A stretch of 64,000 nucleotides of DNA from Massilia yuzhufengensis (GTDB lineage Bacteria; Pseudomonadota; Gammaproteobacteria; Burkholderiales; Burkholderiaceae_D). This document shows positions 29,048-37,302 of this stretch, piece after piece. The translations under genes were made by a program, and so were the position numbers. Position 1 is the stretch's first letter. Each line of letters opens with the position of its first letter. Under the pieces are notes generated by a model, which saw only the letters and a list, made by a program, of their open reading frames with translations, was not told the DNA's origin and did not search any database. The stretch spans positions 124,001 to 188,000 of the forward strand of contig NZ_FOLD01000008.1 in assembly GCF_900112225.1 (NCBI RefSeq). The letters run 5' to 3'.

Positions 29048-31000
29048 GTGCACCGATTGACCCAGACTCCAGTTCCCGAGCGCCTGCCACCCGTCCTTGC
29101 CGGTCCACTCCTGCGCCGCCTGGAACCGGGCCGCCTGGTACTGTGGCTGGTCGGCAGCGCGCCGCTTGCGCTGACGCTGGTGCTGGCGCCCGAAGCCGGT
29201 GCGCCGCTGCGCCTGCAGCTGGACGCGCGCAACTGCCGCGTGCTGCGCTTCGGCCGCCACGCCTGCGTGCACCTGATCGACGTGGTGCTGGACGAGCCGC
29301 TGCCGCAAGACACGATCATCGAATACGACTTGCTGGTGACGCAGGACGATGGCGCCCAGGCCGGTATCGCGCAATGGGCGCCGCACCTGCTGCATGCCGG
29401 CGCGGCGCGCCCCAACCTGGTGCTGCGCAGCCGCAGCGACAATATCCTGTTCGGCTCCTGCCGCAAGCCGCACCACCCCGCGCCTGACGGCCTGGCGCGT
29501 GCCGACGCCCTGGTGGCCGACCACGCCAGGCAGGCCGCCGAGCGGCCGGCCTTCCTCATGCTGTGCGGCGACCAGGTCTATGCCGACGACGTGGCGGGAC
29601 CGATGCTGGCGGCGATCCACGCGCTTATCCGGCGCCTGGGCCTGTATGGCGAACGCCTGGACGGCGCGGTGGTGGCCGACAGCGAGGCGCTGTACCGCCA
29701 CCAGGCCAGCTACTACCGGCGCGTCGAGCTGCTGCCGGCGGTGAAGTCCAATGATGCGCTGCGCGACCGCTTTTTCGGCGGCAGCGAAAAGCCGATCTTC
29801 ACGACCGCCAATGCGCACAACCACCTGGTTACCCTGGCCGAGGTGATGGCCATGTACCTGCTGGCCTGGTCGCCCGTTCCATGGCAACTGGTCGCGGATG
29901 CGCCGCCGCCCGCGCTGGAGCCCAGGCACCGGGAACGCTGGCGCCGCGAGTCGCAGGCGCTGGCGGGCTTTCGCCGCGACCTGCCGCAGGTTGCGCGGCT
30001 GCTGGCGCACGTGCAGACCCTGATGATCTTCGACGACCACGACATCACCGACGACTGGAACCTGTCGGCCAAGTGGGAAGCCACCGCCTACGGGCACCCG
30101 TTTTCGCGCCGCATCGTGGGCAATGCGCTGATCGCCTACATGCTGTGCCAGGGCTGGGGCAACCGCCCCGATGTGTTCGGAGCGGCGCTGGACGACCTGT
30201 CGGCGCTGGCGGACACCGCCGCGCATGACGACCGGCTCGACGCAGCGCTGCAGGACGCGCTGGTCACGCGCCTGCTGGCCTTCCACCGGTGGGACTTCGT
30301 CGTACGCACCAAGCCCACGGTCATCGTCCTCGATACCCGCACCCGGCGCTGGCGCAACCGGCGCCGGCCCGGCCATCCGTCGGGCCTGATGGATTGGGAA
30401 TCGCTGACCGAGCTGCAGCACGAGCTGCTCGACGAAACGGCCGCCGTGATCGTCTCGCCGACGCCCATGTTCGGGGTCAAGCTGATCGAGGTGGTGCAAA
30501 GCGTCGCCACCTTCGCCGGACTGGCCCTGACCGTCGACGCCGAGAACTGGATGGCGCATCGCGGCGCCGCCAGCAGCATGCTCAATATCTTCCGCCATAC
30601 CCGCACCCCGGGCAACTACGTGGTCCTGTCGGGCGACGTGCACTACTCGTTCGCCTACGATGCCGAGGTGCGCGACTCGGAGCGCGCGCCGCATATCTGG
30701 CAGATCACCAGCAGCGGCATCAAGAACGAATTCCCGCGCCGCCTGCTCGACTGGCTCGATCGCGGCAATCGCTGGCTGTACTCCCCGCGCTCGCCGCTGA
30801 ACTGGTTCACCCAGCGCCGCGACCTCGCCCTCACGCCCTACCTGCCCGACGCCCGCCAGCATGGCGAGCGTGTCTGGAACGGCGCCGGCATCGGCCAGGT
30901 GTGGCTCGATGGGGAAGGGCGGCCGCTGCGCATCGTGCAGCACAACGCCGATGGCCGGCCGTCGACCCGGTTCCTGGCGCCGGAGCCGCCCTCGGTGTAA
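29048..31000 (+). CDS. PhoD-like metallophosphatase family protein
   Basis: A 650-residue calcineurin-like phosphoesterase related to PhoD. Metal-binding motifs are visible: ILFGSCRKPHHPAPDG near 136-151, LMLCGDQVYADDVAG near 171-185, the DDHDITDDWN block (MIFDDHDITDDW) near 327-338, and LSGDVHYSFAY near 525-535. An N-terminal beta domain (LRRLEPGRLVLWLVGSAPLA) precedes the catalytic part, and no signal peptide is present, so it is probably cytoplasmic or exported by an unrecognised route. GTG 29048 is the only plausible start before the conserved region. It lacks a Shine-Dalgarno and abuts a hairpin. The substrate is unknown. Confidence 0.82.
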   Translation: MHRLTQTPVPERLPPVLAGPLLRRLEPGRLVLWLVGSAPLALTLVLAPEAGAPLRLQLDARNCRVLRFGRHACVHLIDVVLDEPLPQDTIIEYDLLVTQDDGAQAGIAQWAPHLLHAGAARPNLVLRSRSDNILFGSCRKPHHPAPDGLARADALVADHARQAAERPAFLMLCGDQVYADDVAGPMLAAIHALIRRLGLYGERLDGAVVADSEALYRHQASYYRRVELLPAVKSNDALRDRFFGGSEKPIFTTANAHNHLVTLAEVMAMYLLAWSPVPWQLVADAPPPALEPRHRERWRRESQALAGFRRDLPQVARLLAHVQTLMIFDDHDITDDWNLSAKWEATAYGHPFSRRIVGNALIAYMLCQGWGNRPDVFGAALDDLSALADTAAHDDRLDAALQDALVTRLLAFHRWDFVVRTKPTVIVLDTRTRRWRNRRRPGHPSGLMDWESLTELQHELLDETAAVIVSPTPMFGVKLIEVVQSVATFAGLALTVDAENWMAHRGAASSMLNIFRHTRTPGNYVVLSGDVHYSFAYDAEVRDSERAPHIWQITSSGIKNEFPRRLLDWLDRGNRWLYSPRSPLNWFTQRRDLALTPYLPDARQHGERVWNGAGIGQVWLDGEGRPLRIVQHNADGRPSTRFLAPEPPSV

Positions 31001-31102
31001 GACCGATTCCGCATTGGCCCGCCCAGCACCGAACAGCAAGCGCGCGCCCCTTCGGACTTTGCTACTATTGCAAGCCTGTCCAACACTGTCCCAGGGGAGC
31101 AC

Positions 31103-31984
31103 ATGAAAGATCTCATCAGCGATGCAGAAAGCCTGTTGTCCGCCAGCGCGTTCGAAGACGGCGTCAATCGCCGCGTGTTCCTGAAGGCGGCCGCCGGCAG
31201 CGGCTTTGCCGTCGCCGCACTGCCGGTGGTGGCGCAGACGCAAATCCAGACCAGTACCGAAGGCCTCGACGCGGGCGACCACATCGTCCTGGTCAACGGC
31301 CAGGATGTCCCGGTCTACCGCGCCCAGCCCAAGGACCGCACCAACCTGCCGGTGGTGCTGGTGATCTCCGAGATCTTCGGCGTCCATGAACATATCAAGG
31401 ACGTGGTGCGCCGCTTCGCCAAGGCCGGCTACCTGGCCGTGGCGCCGGACCTGTTCGTGCGCCAGGGCGACGCGACCAAGACACCGATGCCGGACCTGAT
31501 GAAGAACATCATCTCCAAGGTGCCGGACGCCCAGGTCATGCTCGACCTCGACACCATCGTGAAATGGACCAAGCAGCGCGGCGGCAACACCGACAAGCTG
31601 GGGATCACCGGTTTCTGCTGGGGCGGGCGCATCACCTGGCTGTACGCGGCGCACAACCCGGACGTGAAAGCCGGCGTGGCCTGGTACGGCCGCCTGGTGG
31701 GGGAGTCCAACCCGCTGCAGCCGAAGCACCCGATCGACGTGGCCCAGAACCTGAAGGTCCCGGTACTGGGCCTGTACGGCGCCAAGGACGGCGGTATTCC
31801 GCTGGAATCGGTCGAGCGCATGCGCAAGGCGCTCGACGCCGGCAACAGCCGCTCGACGATCCATGTGTACCCGAACTCGGGGCACGCCTTCCACGCGGAC
31901 TACCGTCCGAGCTTCAACGCCGACGATGCGAAGGACGGCTGGAGCAAGGCGCTGGCCTGGTTCGGCAAGCACGGCGTGGCCTGA
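31103..31984 (+). CDS. Tat-exported dienelactone hydrolase family protein
   Basis: An alpha/beta-hydrolase of 293 residues. After a hydrophilic leader comes the twin-arginine segment VNRRVFLKAAAGSGFAVAAL (residues 22-41) followed by AQT, indicating Tat export. The catalytic nucleophile is cysteine in GFCWGGRITWLYA near 170-182, the acid is in LYGAKDGGIP, and the histidine is in PNSGHAFHADYRPS near 258-271. This is the DLH pattern. It resembles YghX-type carboxymethylenebutenolidase-like proteins. An AGGGGAGC ribosome-binding site precedes ATG 31103. The substrate is not known. Confidence 0.9.
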   Translation: MKDLISDAESLLSASAFEDGVNRRVFLKAAAGSGFAVAALPVVAQTQIQTSTEGLDAGDHIVLVNGQDVPVYRAQPKDRTNLPVVLVISEIFGVHEHIKDVVRRFAKAGYLAVAPDLFVRQGDATKTPMPDLMKNIISKVPDAQVMLDLDTIVKWTKQRGGNTDKLGITGFCWGGRITWLYAAHNPDVKAGVAWYGRLVGESNPLQPKHPIDVAQNLKVPVLGLYGAKDGGIPLESVERMRKALDAGNSRSTIHVYPNSGHAFHADYRPSFNADDAKDGWSKALAWFGKHGVA

Positions 31985-32002
31985 TCTCGCACGGCCGCAG
32001 GG

Positions 32003-32024
32003 CCGGGCAGGTTACAATGCCCGG
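32003..32024 (+). terminator. Possible terminator after the dienelactone hydrolase gene
   Basis: CCGGGCA and TGCCCGG form a perfect 7-bp stem with an 8-nt loop, followed by a short TTT. It lies 18 bp past the stop codon and before the ZIP permease gene. The T-run is short. Confidence 0.4.
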
Positions 32025-32062
32025 TTTGCGGCACTCGCAAGACCAGAACAAGAGATTTTCAA

Positions 32063-32836
32063 ATCGACCCCATTCTCTCCTCCATCCTGCTGGCGACCGT
32101 GATCGCCGGCGTCGCCAGCATCACCGGCGCTGCCGTGTTTTCGTTCACGCTGCTGTCGAAAGTGGTCGAGCGGATGGTCAGCCTGTCGGTCGGCATCATG
32201 CTGGCCACCTCGCTGCTGCATGCGCTGCCCGAGGCCTTCGAGTCGGGCGCCGACACGCGCAGCCTGTTCGCCACCTTGCTGGGCGGCCTGCTGGCCTTCT
32301 TCGTGCTCGAAAAACTGGCGATCCTGCGCCACTCGCACCACCACGAAGGCGACGGCCACCACCACGCGCACGGGCACGACGCCCACCAGGCGGGCAAGTC
32401 GGGCTGGATGATCCTGCTCGGCGACGCCATGCACAACTTCACCGACGGCATCCTGATCGCCGCGGCCTTCCTGGCCAACCCGGAGCTGGGCATCGTCACC
32501 GCGCTGGCCATCGTCGCGCATGAAATCCCGCAGGAGATCGGCGACTTCATCGTGCTGCTCAATGCCGGCTTCTCGCGCCTGCGCGCCTATGTGTTCAACC
32601 TGCTGTGCAGCCTGATGGCGGTCGCGGGCGGCCTGCTCGGCTACTTCACGCTCGATAAAGCCAGCGGCCTGATTCCCTACGTGCTGGTGTTCGCCTCGTC
32701 GGGCTTCATCTACATCGCGGTGAGCGACCTGATGCCGCAGATGCAGCGCCGCGCCACCGTCAAGGAATCGGTGCCGCAGGTATTCCTGATCCTGCTGGGC
32801 GTGGGCATCGTGCTGGCGCTGAACCACGCCTACTGA
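32063..32836 (+). CDS. ZIP family divalent metal permease
   Basis: Inner-membrane metal importer, probably for zinc, of about 257 residues. A His-rich loop (RHSHHHEGDGHHHAHGHDAH near 91-110) separates membrane segments. The metal-binding helices are clear: GDAMHNFTDGILIAAAF and AIVAHEIPQEIGDFIVLL. The start is a problem. Family homology begins at IDPILSSILLATVIAGV, encoded from 32063, but no ATG, GTG or TTG occurs in frame there; the first canonical start is GTG 32099, inside the first membrane helix and without a Shine-Dalgarno. An AAGAGA lies about 6-12 bases before the ATC at 32063, so a rare ATC start is proposed. It sits directly before the znuD-like gene. Confidence 0.82.
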   Translation: MDPILSSILLATVIAGVASITGAAVFSFTLLSKVVERMVSLSVGIMLATSLLHALPEAFESGADTRSLFATLLGGLLAFFVLEKLAILRHSHHHEGDGHHHAHGHDAHQAGKSGWMILLGDAMHNFTDGILIAAAFLANPELGIVTALAIVAHEIPQEIGDFIVLLNAGFSRLRAYVFNLLCSLMAVAGGLLGYFTLDKASGLIPYVLVFASSGFIYIAVSDLMPQMQRRATVKESVPQVFLILLGVGIVLALNHAY

Positions 32837-32895
32837 CACTTCCTGATTTTCCCGGGCGGCCATTCCGGAATGGTGGCGATGCACGCGCTTGCCTG

Positions 32896-32924
32896 TTGAG
32901 TGTTTAATGATAATGGCTTATCAT
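32896..32924 (+). promoter_or_regulatory. Promoter of the znuD-like operon
   Basis: TTGAGT (32896-32901) and TATCAT (32919-32924) are separated by 17 bp. The operator described separately fills the spacer and covers the -10 box. Confidence 0.6.
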
Positions 32925-32926
32925 TA
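32905..32926 (+). promoter_or_regulatory. Fur-family (probably Zur) operator
   Basis: A perfect inverted repeat, TAATGATAA-N4-TTATCATTA, is centred between the -35 and -10 boxes. The arms match the Fur box half-site AATGATAA, but the centre is four bases instead of the three in the 19-bp Fur consensus. It controls a receptor and MerC-like gene next to a Fur-family regulator, so zinc-responsive repression by Zur is inferred. Confidence 0.75.
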
Positions 32927-32976
32927 CCAAAAGCAGCGGCAATCGCTGCGCATCCACTCACCGGAAAGGACGCCCC

Positions 32977-35058
32977 ATGCCCGCATCAATCCTCCAACGC
33001 ACGCCGCTCGCGCTGGCGATCCTGTTTGCCTTCGCCCCGGCCGCCCAGGCGCAGGCCGACGCCAGGCGCGTGCACGCCGACCCGGACAGCGTGCCGACGG
33101 TGGTGATCTCGGCCAGCGCGCTGGGCCTGCTGGGCGACGACATGATCACGCCGGTGACCTCGCTTTCCGGCGGTGAGCTGGTGCGGGCGCGCGAATCGAC
33201 CCTGGGCGAAACCCTGAACAACCAGCCCGGCATCACCTCGAGCCACTTCGGCGCCGGCGCCAGCCGCCCGGTCATCCGCGGCATGGACGGCCCGCGCGTG
33301 AAGATCCTGTCGGATGGCTCGGAAATCCAGGATGCTTCCACCATCAGCCCGGACCACGCCGTGGCGTTCGAACCGGTGCTGGCCGAGCGCATCGAAGTGC
33401 TGCGCGGCCCGTCGGCGCTGGCCTATGGCGGCGGCGCGGTGGGCGGCGTGGTGAATATCCTGGATCGCAAGATCCCGACTCAGGTGCCGAGCAAGGCGGT
33501 GGAGGGCAGCATGGAAATGCGCGCCAATTCGGTGGCGCGCGAGAAGACCGGCGCGTTCGAACTCACCGGCGGGGCCGGCAATGTGGCCGTCCACGCGGAA
33601 GGCGTCAAGCGCGACGCGGGCGAATACCGGGTCGGCAAGGGCTGGGCCGATGGCGGCCGCGTGGCCGGCAGCTTCAAGGACAGCGAAACCGGCAGCGTGG
33701 GCCTGTCGTGGGTGGGCGAGCGCGGCTACCTGGGTGCGGCATTTACCAAGGAGCGTACCGAATACGGCATTCCCGGCCACAGCCACGAATTCGGCAGCTG
33801 CCACCCGCATGGCGACCACCTGCACTGCGGTGGCCACGGCCACGAGGAAGAGGGCGAAGAACACGACCATGCGCACGAACACGGCGCCGAAGAAGTCCCG
33901 ATGGTGAAGCTGGACAGCGACCGCTGGGACGTGCGCGGCGAATATAGCAACCCGGTGGCCGGCATCACCAGGGCGCGCCTGCGCGCGTCGTTCAGCGATT
34001 ACCGCCACGACGAACTGGAAGAGGGCGTCGTCGCCACCAGCTTCAACAACAAGGCGCACGATGCGCGCGTCGAGCTGGAACATGTACCCCTTGGCGGCTG
34101 GCGCGGTGTCGTGGGTGCGCAGACCACCCGGCGCGACTTCAGTACCGATGGCGAGAAAGCCTACGTGCCGCCGACCGTCACGAAAAAGCATGCGCTCTTC
34201 GTCACCGAAGAATACAAGCTGGCCGACTGGCGTTTCGAGGCTGGCGCCCGCCACGAGTGGCAGGACATCGCGGTGGACAGCGCCACCCAGCGCGATACCG
34301 ACGCGCGCGGCACCTCGGTCGCCGTGGGCGCCGTGTGGAAGTTCCAGCCGCAGTACTCGCTGCGCGCCTCGGTCGCGCGCAGCCGCCGCCTGCCCACCGC
34401 GGAAGAACTGTACGCCGACGGCGTGCACCTGGCCACCAGCACCTACGAGGTCGGCAACGCGAACCTGGGCAAGGAAACCTCGAACAACCTCGACCTCACC
34501 CTGCGCAAGTTCGAAGGCGACACGACGTACTCGCTCAGCGCCTTCCACAACCGCGTCGACAACTACATCTACGCCCGCACGCTGGATAATCACGAAGGCT
34601 TCCAGCTGGTCGAATACGCCCAGCGCGACGCGATCTTCACCGGCCTGGAAGGGGAGCTGCGCCACAAGTTTTCCCCGGCGCTGGAAGGCACCCTGTTCGG
34701 CGACTACGTGCGCGCACGCTTCGATGAAGGAGAGGGCAGCTGCAACCTGCCGCGCATTCCGTCGCAGCGCATCGGCGCGCGCCTGAACGCGCACTGGCAG
34801 GCCTGGCACGGCATGGTGGAGCTGGTGCGCGTCGGCACCCAGGACAAGGTGGCGCAGTTCGAAGGCCAGACCAGCGGGTACAACATGCTCAACCTCGGCA
34901 CCCACTACACCACCCGCATCGGCGGCGTGCCGGCCCAGCTCTACGCGCGGGTGAACAACCTGACCAATGAGCTGGCCTTCAGCCACACCTCCTTCATCAA
35001 GGCGGCCGCGCCGCTCCCGGGGCGCAACCTGACGGCGGGCCTGCGCCTGATTTTCTGA
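32977..35058 (+). CDS. znuD: ZnuD-like TonB-dependent outer-membrane receptor
   Basis: A 693-residue outer-membrane receptor, probably for zinc. The signal peptide (MPASILQRTPLALAILFAFA, then PAAQAQA) is followed by a plug domain (VVISASALGLLGDDMITPVT, LGETLNNQPGITSSHFGAGASRPVIRGM, VLRGPSALAYGGGAVGG) and a 22-strand-type barrel ending in LTAGLRLIF with the terminal phenylalanine expected for barrel insertion. Between strands near residues 266-308 lies a His/Glu-rich loop (HSHEFGSCHPHGDHLHCGGH and HEEEGEEHDHAHEHG), as in neisserial ZnuD. AAGGA precedes ATG 32977. Its stop overlaps the next ATG (TGATG). The Zur-like box in the promoter and the regulator downstream support zinc over iron. Confidence 0.88.
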   Translation: MPASILQRTPLALAILFAFAPAAQAQADARRVHADPDSVPTVVISASALGLLGDDMITPVTSLSGGELVRARESTLGETLNNQPGITSSHFGAGASRPVIRGMDGPRVKILSDGSEIQDASTISPDHAVAFEPVLAERIEVLRGPSALAYGGGAVGGVVNILDRKIPTQVPSKAVEGSMEMRANSVAREKTGAFELTGGAGNVAVHAEGVKRDAGEYRVGKGWADGGRVAGSFKDSETGSVGLSWVGERGYLGAAFTKERTEYGIPGHSHEFGSCHPHGDHLHCGGHGHEEEGEEHDHAHEHGAEEVPMVKLDSDRWDVRGEYSNPVAGITRARLRASFSDYRHDELEEGVVATSFNNKAHDARVELEHVPLGGWRGVVGAQTTRRDFSTDGEKAYVPPTVTKKHALFVTEEYKLADWRFEAGARHEWQDIAVDSATQRDTDARGTSVAVGAVWKFQPQYSLRASVARSRRLPTAEELYADGVHLATSTYEVGNANLGKETSNNLDLTLRKFEGDTTYSLSAFHNRVDNYIYARTLDNHEGFQLVEYAQRDAIFTGLEGELRHKFSPALEGTLFGDYVRARFDEGEGSCNLPRIPSQRIGARLNAHWQAWHGMVELVRVGTQDKVAQFEGQTSGYNMLNLGTHYTTRIGGVPAQLYARVNNLTNELAFSHTSFIKAAAPLPGRNLTAGLRLIF

Positions 35059-35441
35059 TGAAGTCGCTGATCCGGTTCGCCGACTATGCCGGCATGGCGG
35101 CATCGACCCTGTGCCTGGTGCACTGCCTGGCGATGCCGCTGGTGCTGGCCGCGTTTCCGCTGCTGGGCCTGGGCGGCTCGCATCATGCGCTGCACGACAT
35201 GCTGCTGCTCGCGGTGACGGCGCCGGTGCTGCTGGCGCTGGTGCCGGGCTACCTGAAGCACCGCGATCCGGCGGCAGTGCTGCTGGGAGGGGCGGGGCTG
35301 GGGGCGTTCCTGGTGGCGGTGTTCGTGGTCGGACCGCGCTGGGGGGAGGTGGCGGAGACGGTGGTGGCGGTGGTGAGCAGTGTCTTGCTGATCGGCGCGC
35401 ACCTGCGTAACCACCGCTACTGCAAGGACTGCGCTAGCTGA
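35058..35441 (+). CDS. MerC-domain inner-membrane protein
   Basis: A 127-residue membrane protein with four hydrophobic segments. The first contains the paired cysteines of MerC-type carriers in TLCLVHCLAMPLVLA (residues 17-31), and a second pair occurs near the C-terminus (YCKDCAS). MerC proteins were described in mercury uptake, but copies beside Zur-controlled receptors probably handle zinc, which is inference here. It is coupled to the receptor gene through TGATG. Its 3' end overlaps the convergent Fur-family gene by 8 bp. Confidence 0.82.
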   Translation: MKSLIRFADYAGMAASTLCLVHCLAMPLVLAAFPLLGLGGSHHALHDMLLLAVTAPVLLALVPGYLKHRDPAAVLLGGAGLGAFLVAVFVVGPRWGEVAETVVAVVSSVLLIGAHLRNHRYCKDCAS

Positions 35442-35829
35442 CGGCGGGTTTTCCGCCGACGTCACGGCATTGATTGCACAGGCCGTATAGCGTGAGCTCG
35501 TGCGACTCCAGCACGAAGCCCTCGGGCGTGAGCTTCTGCATGTCGCCAGGGCAGGCGTGCACCTCGAACACCTTGTCGCACGAGCGGCAATGGAAATGGT
35601 GGTGGTGCCCGTGGCCCGAGATTTCATAGCGGTCGCCACCTCCCGGCAGCGAGACGGTCGTGATCTCGCCCGCCTCCAGCATCGACTTGATGGTGCGGTA
35701 CACCGTGGCCAGGCCGATGCCCGGGACGGCTCCTTGCGCGCTTTCCAGGATTTCCTGCGGCGACAGCGGGCGCCCGGCGTCCTGGATGCACTGGTGGATG
35801 GCCTTGCGCTGGCGCGTGTTGCGTTCCAT
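35434..35829 (-). CDS. zur: Fur-family transcriptional regulator, probably Zur
   Basis: A 131-residue metal-dependent repressor. The N-terminal winged helix (RQRKAIHQCIQDAGRPLSPQ, GLATVYRTIKSMLEAGEI) is followed by the dimerisation domain with the sensory-site segment HGHHHHFHCRSCDKVFEVHAC and the structural zinc cysteines CRSC and CNQC. Zur and Fur cannot be separated by these motifs alone; the zinc genes next door favour Zur. It is the last gene of a minus-strand run after a coiled-coil protein (8-bp gap), sseA and a DMT exporter. It is tail-to-tail with the MerC-like gene. Confidence 0.85.
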   Translation of the reverse strand: MERNTRQRKAIHQCIQDAGRPLSPQEILESAQGAVPGIGLATVYRTIKSMLEAGEITTVSLPGGGDRYEISGHGHHHHFHCRSCDKVFEVHACPGDMQKLTPEGFVLESHELTLYGLCNQCRDVGGKPAVS

Positions 35830-35837
35830 GGCGGGGC

Positions 35838-36422
35838 TTACTTCCTGGTGCGCAGGGCTTCAAGCTCGCCGCGCAGCGCGCTGCGCTCGGCATACGACTT
35901 GTCGAGCTGCGCGCGCAGGGTTTTGACTTCGGCTTCGAAATTGTCGCGCGCGGTGGTGGCGCCGATCAGTTCCATCTCGGCGGCCAGGCGGGCGTCGGAT
36001 TCGGTGGCCTGGGCAGTGACGTTGCGTTCCAGTTGCGAGCGCAGGTCGGCCAGTTGGCGATCCTTGCCGTCGATCGCCAGCTGGTCCTTGGCCTTGCTCA
36101 CCAGCGCCTCGGTGGCCAGCTTGCGCGCGTCGCGCAGTTCGACCGTCAGGCGTTCGATCTCCGCTTCGTGCTCGCTGGAGGCAGCCAGCGCCTGGTCGCG
36201 CGCCGCTTCCAGCTGGGCGCCGGTTTCGCGCAGTTCCGCCGCATCGGTCTCCAGCTGGGCCAGCGCCTCGCGCACCGGCGCTGCCGTCTGTTCGGCCACC
36301 TGCTGGACCCAGCCGGTGAGGGCGGCGGCAACCGCTTCGGGGATGTCCAGGGCGGCTGGGGCTGCGTTCGATGTTTCTTGGTCCGACATGGATAGCTTTT
36401 CTCTCGCTGCTGTTTTTTTCAT
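35838..36422 (-). CDS. Coiled-coil protein of unknown function
   Basis: A 194-residue, highly charged, Ala/Glu/Leu-rich protein predicted to be almost wholly coiled coil from about residue 45 (ETDAAELRETGAQLEAARDQ) to the end (ALRGELEALRTRK). There is no signal peptide, membrane segment or catalytic motif. Start 36422 gives MKKTAAREKLSMSDQ with AGAGG upstream; MSDQETSN at 36389 is an alternative. It lies 8 bp before the Fur-family gene and 17 bp after sseA. The family was not recognised. A DNA- or metal-response accessory role is only a guess from position. Confidence 0.7.
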   Translation of the reverse strand: MKKTAAREKLSMSDQETSNAAPAALDIPEAVAAALTGWVQQVAEQTAAPVREALAQLETDAAELRETGAQLEAARDQALAASSEHEAEIERLTVELRDARKLATEALVSKAKDQLAIDGKDRQLADLRSQLERNVTAQATESDARLAAEMELIGATTARDNFEAEVKTLRAQLDKSYAERSALRGELEALRTRK

Positions 36423-36439
36423 GGGATGCCTCTTTCGGG

Positions 36440-37294
36440 TCAGGCCGGACCGGTGGCGACCGGACGGCTGCCGTCGGCCACCCATTCGCTCCACGATCCC
36501 GGGTACAGGGCCGCACCGGGCAGGCCGGCCACTTCCAGCGCCAGCAGGTTGTGGCAGGCGGTGACGCCCGAGCCGCACTGCATGATCGCCGCCTTCGGAT
36601 CATCGATCAAAGGCGCGAATTCACTGCGCAGCGCAGCGGCATCCTTGAAGCGGCCGTCAGCCTGCAGGTTGTCCTTGAAGAAGCGGTTCTTCGCGCCCGG
36701 GATATGGCCGCCCACCGGGTCGATGGTTTCGTTCTCGCCGCGGAAGCGGTCGGCCGCGCGCGCGTCGATCACGGTGCGCTCGCCCTGTTCCAGGTTGTCC
36801 ATCACGTCGCGCACCGTCACGGTGGGCACGAACGGTGCGCGCACCGTGATGGCGCCGTGCGGCCTGGCTGCTGCCGCCGTGCTCAAGGGCTGGCCCTGCG
36901 CCTGCCAGGCGGCCATGCCGCCATCGAGCACCGCCACGCCTTCGTGGCCGAGCCAGCGCAGCAGCCACCACAGGCGCGCCGCGAACATGCCGCCGTGGGC
37001 GTCGTAGGCCACCACTTGCGAATCGTCGTTCACGCCCCAGCCGCGCAGGGTCTCGACCAGCGCATCTTTCTCGGGCAGCGGGTGGCGGCCGCGGAATACG
37101 CCGTCCGGCCCGTGCTTGGGGCCCGACAGCGCGGTCTCGATGTCGCCGAAGACGGCGCCCGGCAGGTGGCCGATGGCGTAGCCGTCGCGGCCGGCGGCCA
37201 GGTTCATCAGGTCATGGCGGCAGTCGACCACGACCCAGTGCGGGTCGTCGATGTGTGCGGCCAGGTCGGCGGCGCTGATCAAAGTGGTGTACAT
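36440..37294 (-). CDS. sseA: 3-mercaptopyruvate sulfurtransferase (two rhodanese domains)
   Basis: A 284-residue tandem-rhodanese enzyme that moves sulfur from 3-mercaptopyruvate to a thiol acceptor or cyanide. The N-terminal inactive rhodanese domain is followed by the catalytic one, with the active cysteine Cys240 in the loop MQCGSGVTACHN. CGSGVTA is the mercaptopyruvate-type loop, unlike the CRxGx loop of thiosulfate enzymes. The conserved TVIDARAADRFRGE and GHIPGAKN segments are present. GAGGAG precedes ATG 37294. It is 8 bp after the DMT gene, so the two are probably co-transcribed. Confidence 0.9.
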   Translation of the reverse strand: MYTTLISAADLAAHIDDPHWVVVDCRHDLMNLAAGRDGYAIGHLPGAVFGDIETALSGPKHGPDGVFRGRHPLPEKDALVETLRGWGVNDDSQVVAYDAHGGMFAARLWWLLRWLGHEGVAVLDGGMAAWQAQGQPLSTAAAARPHGAITVRAPFVPTVTVRDVMDNLEQGERTVIDARAADRFRGENETIDPVGGHIPGAKNRFFKDNLQADGRFKDAAALRSEFAPLIDDPKAAIMQCGSGVTACHNLLALEVAGLPGAALYPGSWSEWVADGSRPVATGPA

Positions 37295-37302
37295 GGTGCT
37301 CC

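Noticed and set aside
32860-32873. Perfect 14-bp palindrome CCATTCCGGAATGG after the ZIP permease
   Set aside because: There is no loop and no T-run, so it is not a terminator; it is separate from the Zur-like box and could be chance.
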